In this document: one piece after another, positions 20,500-30,409 of the stretch
Position numbering within the stretch: the stretch's first letter is position 1
How the letters are laid out: each line of letters starts with the position of its first letter
Source of the DNA: Shinella curvata
Lineage (GTDB): Bacteria; Pseudomonadota; Alphaproteobacteria; Rhizobiales; Rhizobiaceae
Length of the DNA stretch: 64,000 nucleotides
Assembly: GCF_022899935.1 (NCBI RefSeq)
Contig: NZ_JALJCJ010000007.1
Location: 124,001-188,000, forward strand
Direction of reading: 5' to 3'
Made by a program: the position numbers and the translations under genes
The notes under the pieces: generated by a model
Database searches by the model: none
What the model saw: the letters and a program-made list of their open reading frames with translations, nothing else
What the model was told of the DNA's origin: nothing

Positions 20500-20695
20500 T
20501 CAGGGTCTTCCGAGTCGAAAGCGGCTCGGAGGCTAAGAGGGAAGCCGGTGCGATGCTCCAGAAAGCATCAAGACCGGCGCTGCCCCCGCAACTGTGAACG
20601 GCGAGCCGATGTCGCTCCATGCCACTGGTGTGAACCACCGGGAAGGCGAGACAAAGGCAATGACCCGCAAGCCAGGAGACCTGCCCTGACGCGTC
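20500..20695 (+). promoter_or_regulatory. Cobalamin (B12) riboswitch
   Basis: The conserved pieces occur in order: GGGAAGCCGGTG (20539-20550), the hallmark CTGCCCCCGCAACTGTGA around 20580-20597, GCCACTG (20631-20637), CCGGGAAGGCGAG, then ATGACCCGCAAGCCAGGAGA and CCTGCC (20660-20686). It sits upstream of the 71-residue ORF and metH, which it should switch off when adenosyl- or methylcobalamin is plentiful. The 5' boundary is approximate. Confidence 0.93.
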
Positions 20696-20777
20696 TGTAA
20701 CGTCCATGGGCGGGGTGTCCCAAGGGTGCGCTTGTTGTCGCCTTCGGGCGAATTCCATGAGCGTGCGTCCGGTCATC

Positions 20778-20796
20778 CCCCAATTTTCGATTGGGG
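20778..20796 (+). promoter_or_regulatory. SD-sequestering hairpin downstream of the B12 riboswitch
   Basis: CCCCAAT (20778-20784), loop TTTCG, ATTGGGG (20790-20796). The 3' arm GGGG is the only Shine-Dalgarno-like run, 5 bases before the ATG at 20802. There is no T tract. It fits a translational expression platform. Confidence 0.6.
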
Positions 20797-20801
20797 AAAC
20801 A

Positions 20802-21017
20802 ATGTTTCAATTCACCGATATCCAGCCGTCCGGCACCGGCAAGCCGGAATCCGTCTTCATCTCCTGGCTGCTCTGGCAGCCGCGTGGCGCCGACCTCCCG
20901 GTCGAGGCGCTGAAGGAGGTGGACAAGCTTTCGCGCTGCGAGAGCGCCGACCCCGACATCATTCGCCTGCGGGAATTGTTCGCTTCGCTTGCGGGTGCCG
21001 ACGGGCCGAAGCATTAA
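20802..21017 (+). CDS. Small hypothetical protein between B12 riboswitch and metH
   Basis: Encodes 71 residues, from MFQFTDIQPSGTGKPESVF to GADGPKH, mixed hydrophobic and charged, with no signal peptide or transmembrane helix. I do not recognise the family. The start at 20802 is preferred over 20706 because GGGG lies at the right distance and the upstream extension would run through the end of the riboswitch leader. It lies directly downstream of the B12 riboswitch and ends 84 bases before metH. It could be a leader peptide or a real small protein of B12/methionine metabolism. Codon use (GC-rich third positions) looks like that of the neighbouring genes. Confidence 0.6.
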   Translation: MFQFTDIQPSGTGKPESVFISWLLWQPRGADLPVEALKEVDKLSRCESADPDIIRLRELFASLAGADGPKH

Positions 21018-21041
21018 ACCTATCCGCATAGAGATATATTG

Positions 21042-21061
21042 ACATAAAGATATCTTTATGT
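21042..21061. promoter_or_regulatory. 20-bp perfect palindrome upstream of metH, probable repressor operator
   Basis: ACATAAAGAT followed by its exact reverse complement. It is AT-rich in a GC-rich genome, 28 bases before the metH SD, and overlaps a TTGACA (21039-21044). The pattern resembles, from memory, the operator of SahR, the ArsR-type S-adenosylhomocysteine-responsive regulator of methionine genes in proteobacteria. No SahR gene lies in the window. Confidence 0.65.
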
Positions 21062-21101
21062 GAATTCCGATGCAGTCTTGCCTGCACCGGAGGGTTTTCC
21101 C

Positions 21102-24100
21102 ATGACCAAGTCCCATCTGGACGATCTGTTCGGCCCAAAACAGCCGACGCGGGACGGTCGCGAAATCCGCGCCGCCCTCGAAGCCGCCGCGCGCGAAAGA
21201 ATCCTCGTGCTCGACGGCGCCATGGGCACAGAGATCCAGACACTGAAGCTGGTCGAGGACGATTTCCGCGGCGACCGTTTCGGCGATTGCGCCTGCCACC
21301 AGCAGGGCAACAACGACCTCCTGACGCTGACCCAGCCCGGCGCAATCGAGGACATCCACTATCGTTACGCGCTCGCCGGCGCCGACATCCTCGAGACCAA
21401 CACCTTCTCCTCCACCACTATCGCCCAGGCCGATTACGGCATGGAGGACATGGTCTATGAGCTGAACCGCGACGGCGCGCGCCTTGCCCGCCGCGCCGGC
21501 CTGCGCGCCGAGCAGAAGGACGGCAAGCGCCGCTTCGTCGCCGGTGCGCTCGGCCCGACCAACCGCACCGCCTCCATCTCACCCGACGTCAACAATCCCG
21601 GCTACCGTGCCGTGACCTTCGACGATCTTCGCATCGCCTATGCCGAGCAGCTGCGCGGTCTCATCGACGGCGGCGCCGATATCATCCTGATCGAGACGAT
21701 CTTCGACACACTGAACGCCAAGGCGGCGATCTTCGCCACGCGCGAAATCTTCGAGGAAAAGGGCATCGAGCTGCCCGTCATGATCTCGGGCACCATCACC
21801 GACCTTTCCGGCCGCACACTCTCCGGCCAGACGCCCGAGGCGTTCTGGAATGCCGTGCGCCATGCCGATCCCTTCTCCATCGGCCTCAACTGCGCGCTCG
21901 GCGCCAATGCCATGCGTGCCCATCTCGCCGAGATTTCCTCGGTCGCGCAGACCTTCGTCTGCGCCTATCCTAATGCCGGCCTGCCGAACGCCTTCGGCCA
22001 GTATGACGAAACGCCGGACGAGATGGCCGCCCAGATCGAAGGTTTTATGCGCGATGGGCTGGTCAACGTGGTCGGCGGCTGCTGCGGCTCGACGCCGGAC
22101 CATATCCGCGCCATCGCCGCGGCCGCATCGCGCCACAAGCCGCGTGCCATCCCCGATATCCCGCGCCACATGCGCCTGTCCGGTCTCGAACCCTTCACGC
22201 TGACGGAGGCCATTCCCTTCGTGAATGTCGGCGAGCGCACCAACGTCACGGGCTCGGCGAAATTCCGCAAGCTGATCACGGCGGGCGACTATGCTGCCGC
22301 ACTCGACGTCGCCCGCGATCAGGTGGCGAACGGCGCGCAGATCATCGACATCAACATGGACGAAGGCCTGATCGATTCCGGCAAGGCGATGGTGGAATAT
22401 CTCAACCTCATCGCCGCCGAGCCCGATATCGCCCGTGTGCCCGTGATGATCGACTCGTCGAAATGGGAGGTGATCGAAGCCGGCCTGAAATGCGTTCAGG
22501 GCAAGCCGCTGGTCAATTCCATCTCGCTGAAGGAGGGCGAAGAGGCCTTCCTGCACCATGCGAAACTGGTGCGTGCCTATGGTGCGGCCGTCGTCGTGAT
22601 GGCCTTCGACGAGACAGGCCAGGCCGATACGAAGGCCCGCAAGGTGGAGATCTGCACCCGCGCCTACAAGCTGCTGACCGACGTCGCGAGCCTTGCGCCC
22701 GAGGATATCGTCTTCGACCCGAACATCTTCGCCGTGGCCACCGGCATCGAAGAGCATGACAATTACGGTGTCGACTTCATCGAGGCGACTGCCGAGATCA
22801 CCGCGACACTGCCGCATGCCCATATTTCCGGCGGCGTGTCGAACCTGTCCTTCTCGTTCCGCGGCAATGAGCCGGTGCGCGAGGCGATGCACGCCGTGTT
22901 CCTCTACCACGCCATCCAGGCGGGTATGGACATGGGCATCGTCAATGCCGGCCAGCTCGCCGTCTACGACACGATCGAGCCGGAGCTGCGCGAAGCCTGC
23001 GAGGACGTGGTGCTGAACCGCGTGCCGAAGGCCGGCGGCACCGCCACCGAACGCCTGCTCGACATCGCCGAGCGCTTCAAGGGCGCGGCCGGCAAGGAAG
23101 CCCGCGAGCGAGACCTCGCCTGGCGCGAATGGCCGGTGGAAAAGCGGCTGGAGCACGCACTCGTCAACGGCATCACCGAATTCGTCGAGCAAGACACGGA
23201 GGAGGCCCGGCAGAACGCCGAACGCCCGCTGCATGTCATCGAAGGCCCCTTGATGGCCGGCATGAACGTCGTCGGCGACCTTTTTGGCGCAGGAAGGATG
23301 TTTTTGCCGCAGGTGGTGAAATCTGCCCGCGTGATGAAGCAGGCGGTGGCCGTGCTGCTGCCTTACATGGAGGCGGAAAAGCTCGCCAATGGCGGCAGCG
23401 GCGAGCGACAGAGCGCCGGAAAAATCCTGATGGCGACCGTCAAGGGCGACGTGCACGATATCGGCAAGAACATCGTTGGGGTCGTGCTGGCCTGCAACAA
23501 TTACGAGATCATCGACCTCGGCGTCATGGTGCCGGCGACGAAGATTCTCGAGACCGCGAAGGCCGAGAAGGTCGATATCATCGGCCTCTCCGGCCTCATC
23601 ACTCCGTCACTCGACGAGATGGTACATGTTGCCACGGAGATGGAGCGCGAGGGTTTCGACATCCCGCTCCTGATCGGCGGCGCCACGACGAGCCGCGTCC
23701 ATACGGCGGTCAAAATCCATCCGCGCTACGACCGGGGCCAGGCCGTCTATGTGACCGACGCCAGCCGCGCCGTCGGCGTCGTCGGCAGCCTGCTGTCGCC
23801 GGAGATGAAGCCGGGTTATGTCGAAACGCTGAAGGCGGAATACCGAAAGGTGGCGGATGCCCATGCCAGGAGTGAGGCCGAAAAGCAGCGCCTGCCGCTC
23901 GCGAAAGCCCGCGACAACGCCTTCAAGGCCGACTGGTCCGCCTACCAGCCGAAGACGCCGTCCTTCCTCGGCACCCGCGTCTGGCAGGATTGGGATCTGG
24001 CCGACCTTGCCCGCTACATCGACTGGACACCCTTCTTCCAGACCTGGGAGCTGAAAGGCGTCTATCCGAAAATCCTCGACGACGAGAAACAGGGCGCCGC

Positions 24101-24893
24101 CGCCCGCCAGCTTTTTGCCGATGCGCAGGCCATGCTGGAAAAGATCATCGCGGAAAAATGGTTCACGCCCAAGGCCGTCGTCGGCTTCTGGCCGGCCGGC
24201 ACCGTCGGGGACGATATCAGGCTCTTCACCGACGAGGCGCGCGACACGGAGCTTGCGACCTTCTTCACGCTACGCCAGCAACTCTCCAAGCGTGATGGCC
24301 GACCGAATGTCGCGCTGTCCGATTTCGTTGCACCCGTCGACAGCGGCAAACACGACTATCTCGGCGGCTTCGTCGTGACGGCCGGCATCGGCGAGATCGC
24401 CATTGCCGAGCGTTTCGAGCGGGCGAACGACGACTACAACTCGATCCTCGTCAAGGCGCTGGCCGACCGCTTTGCCGAAACCTTTGCCGAGCGCATGCAC
24501 GAAGTTGTCCGCAAGGAACTCTGGGGCTATGCACCGGACGAGACCTTCGCCCCCACCGACCTCATCGGCGAGCCCTATGCCGGCATCCGCCCCGCGCCCG
24601 GCTATCCCGCCCAGCCGGACCATACGGAAAAGACGGCGCTCTTCCGGCTGCTCGATGCGGAAAAGGAAATTGGCGTGACGTTGACGGAAAGCTTTGCCAT
24701 GTGGCCGGGCTCCTCCGTTTCCGGCCTCTATATCGCTTCGCCCGAAAGCTACTATTTCGGCGTCGCCAAGGTGGAGCGCGACCAGGTGGAGGACTATGCG
24801 CGGCGCAAAGGCATGGCTGTCGGCGAAGTCGAGCGCTGGCTGGGCCCGGTACTCAACTACATACCGACGACCGCACGGGAAGCTGCCGCCTGA
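21102..24893 (+). CDS. metH: Cobalamin-dependent methionine synthase
   Basis: Transfers the methyl group of 5-methyltetrahydrofolate to homocysteine via methylcobalamin. The 1263 residues are full length with all four modules: homocysteine domain (about 20-330, zinc-site [11 protein letters not shown]); pterin-binding domain (about 360-620, with [16 protein letters not shown]); cap and B12 domain with the axial-ligand motif DVHDIGKNI (about 783-791) and [14 protein letters not shown]-terminal AdoMet reactivation domain ending near [13 protein letters not shown]. The ATG at 21102 is chosen because GGAGGG (21089-21094) sits 7 bases upstream. A GTG at 21060 lies in the palindrome. Expression looks doubly regulated: B12 riboswitch about 400 bases upstream and the operator directly upstream. 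Confidence 0.97.
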   Translation: MTKSHLDDLFGPKQPTRDGREIRAALEAAARERILVLDGAMGTEIQTLKLVEDDFRGDRFGDCACHQQGNNDLLTLTQPGAIEDIHYRYALAGADILETNTFSSTTIAQADYGMEDMVYELNRDGARLARRAGLRAEQKDGKRRFVAGALGPTNRTASISPDVNNPGYRAVTFDDLRIAYAEQLRGLIDGGADIILIETIFDTLNAKAAIFATREIFEEKGIELPVMISGTITDLSGRTLSGQTPEAFWNAVRHADPFSIGLNCALGANAMRAHLAEISSVAQTFVCAYPNAGLPNAFGQYDETPDEMAAQIEGFMRDGLVNVVGGCCGSTPDHIRAIAAAASRHKPRAIPDIPRHMRLSGLEPFTLTEAIPFVNVGERTNVTGSAKFRKLITAGDYAAALDVARDQVANGAQIIDINMDEGLIDSGKAMVEYLNLIAAEPDIARVPVMIDSSKWEVIEAGLKCVQGKPLVNSISLKEGEEAFLHHAKLVRAYGAAVVVMAFDETGQADTKARKVEICTRAYKLLTDVASLAPEDIVFDPNIFAVATGIEEHDNYGVDFIEATAEITATLPHAHISGGVSNLSFSFRGNEPVREAMHAVFLYHAIQAGMDMGIVNAGQLAVYDTIEPELREACEDVVLNRVPKAGGTATERLLDIAERFKGAAGKEARERDLAWREWPVEKRLEHALVNGITEFVEQDTEEARQNAERPLHVIEGPLMAGMNVVGDLFGAGRMFLPQVVKSARVMKQAVAVLLPYMEAEKLANGGSGERQSAGKILMATVKGDVHDIGKNIVGVVLACNNYEIIDLGVMVPATKILETAKAEKVDIIGLSGLITPSLDEMVHVATEMEREGFDIPLLIGGATTSRVHTAVKIHPRYDRGQAVYVTDASRAVGVVGSLLSPEMKPGYVETLKAEYRKVADAHARSEAEKQRLPLAKARDNAFKADWSAYQPKTPSFLGTRVWQDWDLADLARYIDWTPFFQTWELKGVYPKILDDEKQGAAARQLFADAQAMLEKIIAEKWFTPKAVVGFWPAGTVGDDIRLFTDEARDTELATFFTLRQQLSKRDGRPNVALSDFVAPVDSGKHDYLGGFVVTAGIGEIAIAERFERANDDYNSILVKALADRFAETFAERMHEVVRKELWGYAPDETFAPTDLIGEPYAGIRPAPGYPAQPDHTEKTALFRLLDAEKEIGVTLTESFAMWPGSSVSGLYIASPESYYFGVAKVERDQVEDYARRKGMAVGEVERWLGPVLNYIPTTAREAAA

Positions 24894-24897
24894 CGTT

Positions 24898-25980
24898 TCA
24901 GGCCGTCGCAAGGTTGAGCAGTAGCACCATGGCGTAGCTCGCGGCCACCAGCACGCCGAGCGACAGGATGACGGCAGCCGTCACCCGCGGCCCGGCGCGC
25001 ATCACCCGGCGCAGATCGATGCCAAGGCCGAGGGCCGCCATCGACAGGATCGTCAGCCCCGTCGCCAGCCCGTTCATGCGCGCGGCCAGGGTGGCATCGA
25101 CGAGACCGACGCTGCGGGCCATGAGCAGCGCGAGAAAGCCGAGGATGAACCAAGGCACCATCCGGTGCAGCGCCGGGCGCTCCCCCCGCGCCTTGCCCGA
25201 GACGAGCGACAGCAGGAAGATGACCGGGCCGAGCATCAGCACCCGCACCAGCTTGACGAAGGTCCCGATCTGGATGCTGAGCGCCGAGACCGGCGCGGTG
25301 GCGGCCAACACCTGCGGCACCGCATAGACCGTCATGCCCGCCATCACGCCATAACCCGTCGCCGACAGCCCGAGAAGCGGCACCAGCACCGGCAAGGCCA
25401 GCACGGTCAGCATGCCGAGAACCGCGGTGAAGGCGATGGAGGAGGCAACATCCTCCGCATCCGCCCGGATGACCGGCGCGGTCGCGGCGATCGCCGAATT
25501 GCCGCAGATCGAGTTGCCGCAGGCGACGAGCAGCGCGACGGGGCGGGAGAGCCCAAGCCCCCGGCCGATCGCATAGCTTGCGATGAGGGCGATGCCCACC
25601 ACAACCGCAATGGCCGCAATCAGCGGCAAGCCCATCTCCGTTACTGCCGCCGCACTCACGCTTGCACCGAGCAGCACGATGGCAATCTCCAGAAAATACT
25701 TTGCCGAAAAGGCGATGCCGGGATCGAAGGCCGCAGGCCGGCGCAGCGCGAGACGGCAGAGCGCACCGATCAGGATTGCCAGCACCAGCGCCTCGACCCA
25801 GGCACCTCCCGTCAGCCACCGCTCCAGCCGCTCGGCAACCAGCGCGACGCCAGAGACCACTGTCGAGAGCAGTATGCCCGGGAACAGGGCCGAAATCCGG
25901 GACCGAATTCCAAAATTCCTGCGATTCTTGACCAAATTTTCCATGCGCCAAAAATGCGCTTGAAAATCCGTTCGATCCAT
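24898..25980 (-). CDS. YeiH-family putative sulfate exporter (UPF0324)
   Basis: Integral membrane protein of about 360 residues with roughly ten hydrophobic helices. Family signatures include AFSAKYFLEIAIVLLGASVS and CGNSICGNSAIAATAPVI, the conserved Cys-Gly-Asn-Ser/Gly-Asn-Ser segment of the YeiH/PSE family. Transport substrate is generally unproven for the family; sulfate or sulfonate export is the usual suggestion. Start codons at 25980 (MDRTDF) and 25944 (MENLVKN) are possible; the upstream one leaves only 39 bases to the divergent LysR gene, so the downstream start may be real. The stop lies 4 bases from the metH stop (convergent). Confidence 0.85.
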   Translation of the reverse strand: MDRTDFQAHFWRMENLVKNRRNFGIRSRISALFPGILLSTVVSGVALVAERLERWLTGGAWVEALVLAILIGALCRLALRRPAAFDPGIAFSAKYFLEIAIVLLGASVSAAAVTEMGLPLIAAIAVVVGIALIASYAIGRGLGLSRPVALLVACGNSICGNSAIAATAPVIRADAEDVASSIAFTAVLGMLTVLALPVLVPLLGLSATGYGVMAGMTVYAVPQVLAATAPVSALSIQIGTFVKLVRVLMLGPVIFLLSLVSGKARGERPALHRMVPWFILGFLALLMARSVGLVDATLAARMNGLATGLTILSMAALGLGIDLRRVMRAGPRVTAAVILSLGVLVAASYAMVLLLNLATA

Positions 25981-26016
25981 CGGCAAATATTGGACATTTC
26001 ATTCGATTGGATCGAA
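25971..26016. promoter_or_regulatory. Putative LysR operator between yeiH-like gene and its regulator
   Basis: TTCGATCCA (25971-25979) and its reverse complement TGGATCGAA (26008-26016), with a nested TTCGAT-TGG-ATCGAA at 26002-26016. Three half-sites lie within 46 bases in the divergent promoter region, the arrangement expected for LysR recognition and activation sites. Confidence 0.5.
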
Positions 26017-26019
26017 CAG

Positions 26020-26895
26020 ATGATGACGCTCGAACAGCTCCGCATTTTCATTGCCGTGGCCGAGCGCGAGCATCTGACGCAAGCGGCCGAGGCGCTCAAC
26101 CTCACGCCCTCGGCCGTCAGCTCCGCGATCCGCGTGCTGGAGGAGCGCTACGGCATCGCGCTGTTTCACCGCACGGGGCGGCGCATCGAACTGACGCAGA
26201 CCGGGGCGGCCTTCCTGCCCGAGGCGAAGGCGACGCTGGCGCGCGCGGCGGGCGCGGATCTCTTCCTCACCGAGATCGGCGGCTTGAAGCGCGGCACGCT
26301 GACGCTGGCCGCCAGCCAGACCGTCGCCGGCTCCTGGCTGGCGCCGCGGCTGATGCGCTTCAAGGCGGACTATCCGGCGATCGATATCAGGCTCGGCGCC
26401 AGCAACACCGAGCAGGTGGCCGACGCCGTTCTCGAGGGGCAGGCGGAACTCGGTTTTGTCGAGGGTATCGTGGATCATCCCGCGCTCGCCCAGCGCGTCG
26501 TCGCCCATGACCGCGTGGTGATCGTCGCCCCTTCAGGCCATCCGTTCGCGGGCCGGCAGGCGGATGCGGCCATGCTGAGCGCAGCCCGCTGGGTGCTGCG
26601 TGAACCGGGCTCCGGCACGCGCAGCGCCCTGACCACGACGCTTGCCGATCATGGCGTGAGGGAGGACGCGCTGGATGTGGCGTTGTCGCTCCCCTCGAAC
26701 GAGGCGGTGCGCAGCGCGGTGCTGAGCGGCGGCGCGCTGACGGCGGTGTCCTTCGCCGTCGTGGAGGACGACATCGCCGCCGGCCGGCTCATGCCCGTCG
26801 GCTTCGACCTGCCGGAACGGGCCTTCCGCCTGCTGCGGCACAAGGAGCGCTACCGCTCCAAGGCCGCGCGTGCCTTCGAGGCGATGCTGCCTTAA
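26020..26895 (+). CDS. LysR-family transcriptional regulator, divergent from YeiH-like transporter
   Basis: About 291 residues. N-terminal HTH ([19 protein letters not shown], then [19 protein letters not shown]) and LysR effector domain ([22 protein letters not shown] onward). Start ATG at 26020 or 26023; a much longer in-frame extension upstream is only the shadow of yeiH on the other strand. The effector domain resembles the CbbR/YeiE branch, and E. coli YeiE lies next to yeiH, so autoregulation and control of the transporter are likely. Its TAA overlaps the cobM TAA on the opposite strand by two bases. Confidence 0.9.
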   Translation: MMTLEQLRIFIAVAEREHLTQAAEALNLTPSAVSSAIRVLEERYGIALFHRTGRRIELTQTGAAFLPEAKATLARAAGADLFLTEIGGLKRGTLTLAASQTVAGSWLAPRLMRFKADYPAIDIRLGASNTEQVADAVLEGQAELGFVEGIVDHPALAQRVVAHDRVVIVAPSGHPFAGRQADAAMLSAARWVLREPGSGTRSALTTTLADHGVREDALDVALSLPSNEAVRSAVLSGGALTAVSFAVVEDDIAAGRLMPVGFDLPERAFRLLRHKERYRSKAARAFEAMLP

Positions 26896-27656
26896 AACCC
26901 GTCGCGGCCGCGGAAGCGGCGCTGATAGGCGGGATCGTAGAGCGAGCTCTCGCGAAAATCCTCCGCCGCCAGCGAACGGCCGACGAAGATCAGCGCCGTG
27001 CGCTCGATCGGCTCTTCCGCCACCTTCGCCGCGATATCGGAGAGCGTGCCGCGCACCACGCGCTCATCCGGCCAGGACGCCTTGACGACGATCGCGACGG
27101 GGCAATCGACGCCATAAAGCGGCGTAAGTTCCGTCACGACCTGGTCGAGTGCATGGATGGCGAGATGGATGGCGAGCGTCGCCCCTGTCGCACCGAACCC
27201 CTTCAAGGTCTCGCGGTTCGGCATGGGCGAGGCGCGGCCGGACACGCGGGTGAGCACGAGGCTCTGCGCGACGGCGGGAATGGTGAGCTCGCGGCCGAGT
27301 GCCGAAGCCGCCGCCGCAAAAGAAGGCACACCCGGCGTCATCGTATAGGCGATGCCGTTCTTCTCGAGCCGGCGGATCTGCTCGGCGACGGCGCTCCACA
27401 CCGAGAGATCGCCGGAATGCAGCCGTGCCACATCCTCGCCCGCCGCAGCCGCCTTGACATATTCCGCCTCGATCTCGTCGAGCGACATCGGGGCCGTATC
27501 GATGATGCGCGCACCGGGCGGGCAATATTGCAGAAGCTCCGGCGAGACGATCGAGCCGGCATAGAGGCAGACGGGGCATTTGCCGATGAGATCGCGGCCG
27601 CGCACGGTGATAAGGTCGGCGGCGCCGGGGCCGGCGCCGATGAAGTGAACGGTCAT
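26892..27656 (-). CDS. cobM: Precorrin-4 C11-methyltransferase
   Basis: Aerobic corrin-ring synthesis: SAM-dependent methylation of precorrin-4 at C-11. It has 254 residues, normal length. SAM-binding loop [18 protein letters not shown] and the tetrapyrrole-methylase segments [13 protein letters not shown] and [14 protein letters not shown] are seen. The ATG at 27656 has GAGGAAC upstream and overlaps the cobL TGA by 4 bases (ATGA), so translation is coupled. It is the last gene of the cobL-cobM pair and ends against the LysR gene. Confidence 0.95.
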   Translation of the reverse strand: MTVHFIGAGPGAADLITVRGRDLIGKCPVCLYAGSIVSPELLQYCPPGARIIDTAPMSLDEIEAEYVKAAAAGEDVARLHSGDLSVWSAVAEQIRRLEKNGIAYTMTPGVPSFAAAASALGRELTIPAVAQSLVLTRVSGRASPMPNRETLKGFGATGATLAIHLAIHALDQVVTELTPLYGVDCPVAIVVKASWPDERVVRGTLSDIAAKVAEEPIERTALIFVGRSLAAEDFRESSLYDPAYQRRFRGRDGF

Positions 27657-28927
27657 CTTTGTTCCTCGGATATGTCGGCCGGCTTGACCCAGCTCCATTG
27701 CGTGACCGGCATGGCCGGCCGCCAGCCCGTCATCTGCCCGACGGGCGATGCGCGGGCGATATCGATGCGAATAAGCGATCCGCCGAGCCGGGCATGGTGG
27801 GCAAGCAGCACTGCTTCCATCTCCGTCGTCACCGCATTGGCGACGAGCCGACCGCCGGGTTTCAGGCCGGCCAACACCGCCTCCATCACCCCAGCTTCGC
27901 TGCCGCCGCCACCGATGAAGATTGCGTCGGGAGCCACAAGGCCTTCGAGCGCACCGGGAGCGGTGCCTTCGACGACCACGAGACCGGGCACACCGAAATT
28001 CCGCGCATTGCGCCGCATACGGGCCCCGCGCTCGGTATGGCCTTCAATGGCAATGGCCCGGAGCGAGGAATCGGCCAGCATCCATTCGATGCCGATGGAA
28101 CCGGAGCCGCCGCCGACATCCCACAGAAGTTCGCCCCGCTTCGGCGCCAGCGCCGAAAGCGTCAACGCACGCACCTCGCGCTTGGTGATCTGCCCGTCAT
28201 GCTCGAAAAGCGCGTCGTCGAGACCCGGCGTGAAGGCGAGGACGCGCGCTGCCGTGCCGTCGGCCGAAACCTCCACGGCGCAGACATTCAGCATATCGGC
28301 ATCGGCAAGCGCAAAGCTTTGCGCCTGATGGCTGCTCACCCGCTCGCGCGCACCGCCGAGCGCTTCGAGAACCGTGAGCGCCGAGCCGCCGAAGCCGCTG
28401 TCGGACAAGAGCGCCGCCAGCGCTGCCGGGCCATCGCTGTCCGAGGTCAGCGCAAGGATGCGGCTACCGGGATGCAGATGCGGGCGGATGAGATCGAGCG
28501 GACGGCCATGCAGCGAGACGCAGACCGTTTCCTGCAAGGCCCAGCCCATACGCGAGGCCGCGAGACTGAAAGAAGAAGGTGCGGGGAAGACCCGCATTTC
28601 CGCCCGCGCGATGCTCCGCGACAGCGTCACGCCGACGCCGTAGAAAAAGGGATCGCCCGAGGCGAGCACCACCACCGGTCGCCCGCGCGCGGCAAGCACG
28701 GCCTCTACGGAGCGTTCGAAAGGGCTGAGCCAACCATGCTTCTCGCCGCGGATGGCCGCATCCGCCAGCTCCAGATGCCGCGCACCGCCGAAGACGATCT
28801 CGGCACGACTAATCGCGGCCTTGGCCTCGTCGCCGAGACCGGCTAGACCGTCCTCGCCGATCCCGATGATGGAAAGCCACGGGGCGGCGGAAACAAGGGA
28901 TCGATCAGGCGTGGACAAGCGACGCAT
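27653..28927 (-). CDS. cobL: Precorrin-6Y C5,15-methyltransferase (decarboxylating)
   Basis: Bifunctional enzyme of the aerobic B12 route. The N-terminal half (CbiE-like; [33 protein letters not shown]) methylates the ring. The C-terminal half (CbiT-like; [34 protein letters not shown]) methylates C-15 and decarboxylates. It has 424 residues, close to CobL of Pseudomonas denitrificans. Start choice is uncertain: ATG at 28927 or TTG at 28918. GAGG abuts the ATG but lies 9 bases from the TTG. Both starts place the 5' end over the first codons of cobK on the other strand, so its promoter must lie inside cobK. Confidence 0.94.
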   Translation of the reverse strand: MRRLSTPDRSLVSAAPWLSIIGIGEDGLAGLGDEAKAAISRAEIVFGGARHLELADAAIRGEKHGWLSPFERSVEAVLAARGRPVVVLASGDPFFYGVGVTLSRSIARAEMRVFPAPSSFSLAASRMGWALQETVCVSLHGRPLDLIRPHLHPGSRILALTSDSDGPAALAALLSDSGFGGSALTVLEALGGARERVSSHQAQSFALADADMLNVCAVEVSADGTAARVLAFTPGLDDALFEHDGQITKREVRALTLSALAPKRGELLWDVGGGSGSIGIEWMLADSSLRAIAIEGHTERGARMRRNARNFGVPGLVVVEGTAPGALEGLVAPDAIFIGGGGSEAGVMEAVLAGLKPGGRLVANAVTTEMEAVLLAHHARLGGSLIRIDIARASPVGQMTGWRPAMPVTQWSWVKPADISEEQR

Positions 28928-29681
28928 CCTCATTCTGGGCGGCATGACGGAAGCGCGCGATCTGGCCGGCCGCCTTGCCGAGCGTGCCGATCTCGCCGTC
29001 ACGCTGTCGCTCGCCGGCCGCACGCTCGATCCCGCGCCGCAGCCCGTGCCGGTGCGCACCGGTGGTTTCGGCGGTGCCGAAGGGCTTGCCGCCTATCTTG
29101 GATCGCATGCGATCGATCTGCTGATCGATGCCACGCATCCCTTCGCCAAACAAATTTCCGTCAATGCCCGAGCAGCCAGCGCCGCGACCGGCATTCCGCT
29201 GCTGCGGCTGGAGCGGCTCGGCTGGGAAGAGGCTCCCGGCGATCGCTGGACGCGCGTCGCCTCGGTTTCCGATGCGATAACCGCGCTGGGCGAGACGCCG
29301 CGCCGTGTCTTCCTGACCATCGGCCGGCAGGAGGCGAAGGTTTTCGACGCGGCCCCGCAGCATCACTATCTCGTGCGCAGCGTCGATCCCGTCGATCCGC
29401 CGCTCGATGCACCCGATGTCGAATACCTGCTCTCCCGCGGCCCCTTCGCCGTCGAAGACGAGATCGCCTTGCTGCGCGCCCACGGGATCGATGTGATCGT
29501 CAGCAAAAATTCCGGTGGCGAGGCCACGCAGGGGAAAATCACCGCCGCACGCGCGCTCGGCCTGCCCGTCCTGCTCATCGAGCGGGCGGCGGTCGCGGAT
29601 GACCACCGCGCCGAAACGGTCGAGGATGCGGTGCGGCTCGCCGATCATTTGCTCGCGTCCTTCAGGAAACGCGGCGTATAG
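28911..29681 (+). CDS. cobK: Precorrin-6A reductase
   Basis: NADPH-dependent reduction of precorrin-6A to dihydro-precorrin-6 (precorrin-6B). It has 256 residues. Recognisable parts are [17 protein letters not shown] at the N-terminus, LLIDATHPFAKQISVNA, and IVSKNSGGEATQGKI near the C-terminus, all typical of CobK. The GTG at 28911 is the likely start (AAGGGA at 28894-28899). It is the only cob gene on the plus strand. Its 5' end overlaps cobL and its 3' end overlaps cobJ by 37 bases, so it is wedged between two minus-strand units without any spacer. Confidence 0.94.
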   Translation: MDKRRILILGGMTEARDLAGRLAERADLAVTLSLAGRTLDPAPQPVPVRTGGFGGAEGLAAYLGSHAIDLLIDATHPFAKQISVNARAASAATGIPLLRLERLGWEEAPGDRWTRVASVSDAITALGETPRRVFLTIGRQEAKVFDAAPQHHYLVRSVDPVDPPLDAPDVEYLLSRGPFAVEDEIALLRAHGIDVIVSKNSGGEATQGKITAARALGLPVLLIERAAVADDHRAETVEDAVRLADHLLASFRKRGV

Positions 29682-30409
29682 ACCAGGTCGGCCAAGCCGG
29701 GCCGGGCGATGATACGGGTTTCCGGCGAGCCGATGACGACGCAGGTCGCCATGTCCGCGCGCTCAGCTTCGGCCTCGCCCAGCGGCATGACCAGCATGCG
29801 CTCATCCGGCCGGCCGGCGGCGCGGCCGAAGATGACGGGCGTCGTGGCCGGCAAGGTCTCGCGCAGGATCTCGAAGGCCCGGCCGAGCTGCCAGGGCCTT
29901 GCCTTGCTGATCGGGTTGTAGAGCGCGATCACCAGGCCCGCCTCGGACACCAGACGCAGGCGCTTCTCGATGATATCCCAGGGCTTCAGATTGTCCGACA
30001 GCGAGATGGCGCAGAAATCATGCCCGAGCGGCGCGCCGATGCGGGCGGCGACGGCGAGCATGGCGGTCACACCCGGCACGACGGTCAGATCGACCGATTT
30101 CCATTCCTCCGGCCCGGCATCGATCGCCTCGCAGACGGCAGCCGCCATGGCGAAGACGCCGGGATCGCCGCCCGAGACGACACAGACATTCACACCCTCG
30201 GCCGCCCGCATCAGCGCGGCCTGCGCCCGGTTCAGCTCCTCACGGTTGTCGGAGGCGACCTTGATCTGGCCCGGCCGAAGATTCAGCCGGTCGATATAGG
30301 GAAAGTAGCCGAAGAATTCGGTCGATGCGGCAACGGCAGCAAGCGCTTCCGGCGTCAGCTGGTCTGGATTGCCGGGGCCGGTGCCGATGACGAAGAGTTT
30401 GCCGGTCAT
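29645..30409 (-). CDS. cobJ: Precorrin-3B C17-methyltransferase
   Basis: SAM-dependent methylation and ring contraction step. It has 254 residues, with GTGPGNPDQLTPEAL at the SAM loop and NVCVVSGGDPGVFAMA, LTVVPGVTAMLAVAARIGAP and LIALYNPISKARPWQ typical of CobJ/CbiH. Its ATG overlaps the cobI TGA (ATGA). The 3' end runs 37 bases into the convergent cobK. Confidence 0.95.
   Translation of the reverse strand: MTGKLFVIGTGPGNPDQLTPEALAAVAASTEFFGYFPYIDRLNLRPGQIKVASDNREELNRAQAALMRAAEGVNVCVVSGGDPGVFAMAAAVCEAIDAGPEEWKSVDLTVVPGVTAMLAVAARIGAPLGHDFCAISLSDNLKPWDIIEKRLRLVSEAGLVIALYNPISKARPWQLGRAFEILRETLPATTPVIFGRAAGRPDERMLVMPLGEAEAERADMATCVVIGSPETRIIARPGLADLVYTPRFLKDASK

Noticed and set aside
21579-23456. 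A 625-codon minus-strand frame across metH
   Set aside because: Antisense of a full-length, well-conserved enzyme.
25165-26019. Upstream extension of the LysR gene in the same frame
   Set aside because: This part is antisense to the YeiH-like gene; the HTH begins only at 26020-26023.
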